Assembly (NCBI RefSeq): GCF_014651015.1
Contig: NZ_BMWB01000014.1
Coordinates: 62,001 to 126,000 of the forward strand
DNA length: 64,000 bases
Direction of reading: 5' to 3'
Source of the DNA: Streptomyces xantholiticus
Lineage (GTDB): Bacteria; Actinomycetota; Actinomycetes; Streptomycetales; Streptomycetaceae
The translations under genes and the position numbers were made by a program. Below the pieces are notes generated by a model. It saw nothing but the letters and a program-made list of their open reading frames with translations. It ran no database searches and was not told the origin of the DNA. Position 1 is the first letter of the stretch, and every line of letters begins with the position of its first letter. Positions 62,873 to 64,000 of the stretch are shown here, piece by piece.

Positions 62873-64000
62873 TGGACCTCCACTTCACGGCCGCCGAGGA
62901 AGCCTTCCGGGCCGAGGCCCGCGCCTGGCTCACGGCCCATGTGCCCCGCATCCCGCTGCCCTCGCTGGAGACCGCCGAGGGATTCGCCGCTCACCGGGAG
63001 TGGGAGCGGATGCTGTCCGCCGACCGCTGGTCGGTGGTCTCCTGGCCCGAGGAGTACGGCGGCCGCGGCGCCTCGCTCCTCGAGTGGCTGATCTTCGAGG
63101 AGGAGTACTACTCGGCAAACGCACCGGGCCGGGTCGGTCAGAACGGCATCAGCCTGCTCGCCCCCTCCCTGTTCGAGCACGGCACCGATGAACAGCGGGC
63201 GCGCATCCTGCCGCCGACGGCGAGGGGCGATGTCATCTGGGCCCAGGCCTGGTCCGAACCGGAATCCGGCTCGGACCTCGCCTCTCTGCGCTCGACCGCC
63301 ACCCGGACCGACGGCGGCTGGCTGCTCAGCGGCCAGAAGACCTGGGCCTCCCGGGCAGCCTTCGCCGACCGCGCCTTCGGGCTCTTCCGCAGCCACCCCG
63401 GTGCCGACAGGCCGCACCACGGGCTGACGTATCTGATGTTCTCCCTGCGCGCGCCGGGCGTGAGCGTACGGCCCATCCGCCGGATCGACGGCAAGCCCGC
63501 ATTCGCCGAACTCTTCCTGGACAGCGTGTTCGTGCCCGACGAGGACGTCCTGGGCGAACCGGGCCAGGGCTGGCGCATCGCCATGAGCACCGCCGGCAAC
63601 GAGCGCGGACTCACGCTGCGCAGCCCCGGCCGCTTCAGCGCTGCGGCCGACCGTCTCACGGCGCTGTGGCGCGAGCAGGCCGATCCGGCCGACACAGCAG
63701 TGCGTGATCGGGTCGCCGACGCGATGATCGGCGCCCGCGCCTACCGGCTGTTCACGTACGCGGCAGCATCGCGCATCGCCGCCGGCGGCACGCTCGGCCC
63801 GGAGTCCAGCATGAACAAGATCTTCTGGTCGGAACTCGACATCGCACTGCACGAGACCGCGCTGGACATCCTCGGCCCCTACGGAGAACTTGCGCACGAG
63901 GCCGTGGAAGCACCGGAGTACGGCAGTTGGGCCGAGGGCTACACGTTCTCTCTGGCCGGGCCGATCTACGCCGGTACGAACGAGATCCAGCGCGACATCA
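62872..64000 (+). CDS. fadE31: FadE31-like acyl-CoA dehydrogenase, 3' end outside window
   Basis: 376 residues are visible. It starts MDLHFTAAEEAFRAEARAWL; then SVVSWPEEYGGRGASLLEW, IWAQAWSEPESGSDLASLRS (FAD loop), SNERGLTLRSPGRFSAAA-type helix and YAGTNEIQRDI near the cut. This strongly resembles FadE31 of the HIP cluster, which acts with a smaller FadE32 partner. TGATG overlap couples it to the hydratase. Genes for fadE32/fadE33 and fadD3 would be expected just beyond the right edge. Confidence 0.9.
   Translation, partial: MDLHFTAAEEAFRAEARAWLTAHVPRIPLPSLETAEGFAAHREWERMLSADRWSVVSWPEEYGGRGASLLEWLIFEEEYYSANAPGRVGQNGISLLAPSLFEHGTDEQRARILPPTARGDVIWAQAWSEPESGSDLASLRSTATRTDGGWLLSGQKTWASRAAFADRAFGLFRSHPGADRPHHGLTYLMFSLRAPGVSVRPIRRIDGKPAFAELFLDSVFVPDEDVLGEPGQGWRIAMSTAGNERGLTLRSPGRFSAAADRLTALWREQADPADTAVRDRVADAMIGARAYRLFTYAAASRIAAGGTLGPESSMNKIFWSELDIALHETALDILGPYGELAHEAVEAPEYGSWAEGYTFSLAGPIYAGTNEIQRDI

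Overview
The window is high-GC actinomycete chromosome, most likely Streptomyces or a close relative. GC-rich third codon positions, frequent GTG/TTG starts, ATGA/GTGA gene overlaps, two rare TTA (bldA-type) codons and several streptomycete-type families point that way. It holds about 50 protein genes and no rRNA, tRNA, CRISPR array or intact insertion sequence that I could recognise.

Region 1 (1-16 kb) is a CoA-thioester catabolic island, almost all on the minus strand. One operon runs from a promoter at 8051-8079 down to the left edge: SDR, enoyl-CoA hydratase, acyl-CoA dehydrogenase, SDR, aminoglycoside-phosphotransferase-like kinase, an internally deleted thiolase, SDR, acyl-CoA ligase, thioesterase. 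A second runs from a promoter at 14153-14181: thiolase, HAD phosphatase-like protein, acyl-CoA ligase, nitronate monooxygenase-like flavoprotein, TetR regulator. Three copies of one 22-bp palindrome sit at the two promoters and in front of the TetR gene, which suggests a single regulon. The HAD, kinase and dehydrogenase families here are the three domains fused in animal ACAD10, so the island may degrade 4-hydroxyacyl-CoA (or lactone-derived) acids through a phosphorylated intermediate. An alpha/beta-hydrolase and an SCO6745-like protein follow on the plus strand.

Region 2 (16-33.6 kb) is mixed: a secreted DUF642-like protein; an AcoR-type regulator divergent from a zinc alcohol dehydrogenase; a five-gene ABC importer with two unlike ATPases (GlpS/GlpT-like), probably for an alcohol or polyol; a PAS-PAS-GAF-SpoIIE-HATPase protein; an alpha/beta-hydrolase; a zinc-ribbon membrane protein; and a long-chain acyl-CoA ligase.

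Region 3 (34.1-47 kb) is a tightly coupled five-gene set: DUF4132 protein, a 1683-residue protein of unknown function, MoxR AAA+ ATPase, a DUF5682-VWA fusion and a SWIM zinc-finger protein. It is the actinobacterial counterpart of E. coli yehI-L-M-P-Q, whose role is unknown. Two tiny membrane proteins follow on the opposite strand.

Region 4 (47.3-53 kb) has a compact UvrA-like ABC protein, an AraC regulator with an intact VOC gene on one side and a frameshifted VOC copy on the other, a possible acetyltransferase remnant and a Tat-exported beta-carbonic anhydrase.

Region 5 (53-64 kb) is the steroid C/D-ring (HIP) degradation cluster. Its order, SDR, SDR, echA20, ipdA, ipdB, ipdC, fadA6, ipdF, fadE30, fadE31, follows the Mycobacterium tuberculosis Rv3548c-Rv3562 locus. 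KstR2-like palindromes lie in both divergent promoter regions. The regulator kstR2 and the ligase fadD3 are not in the window.
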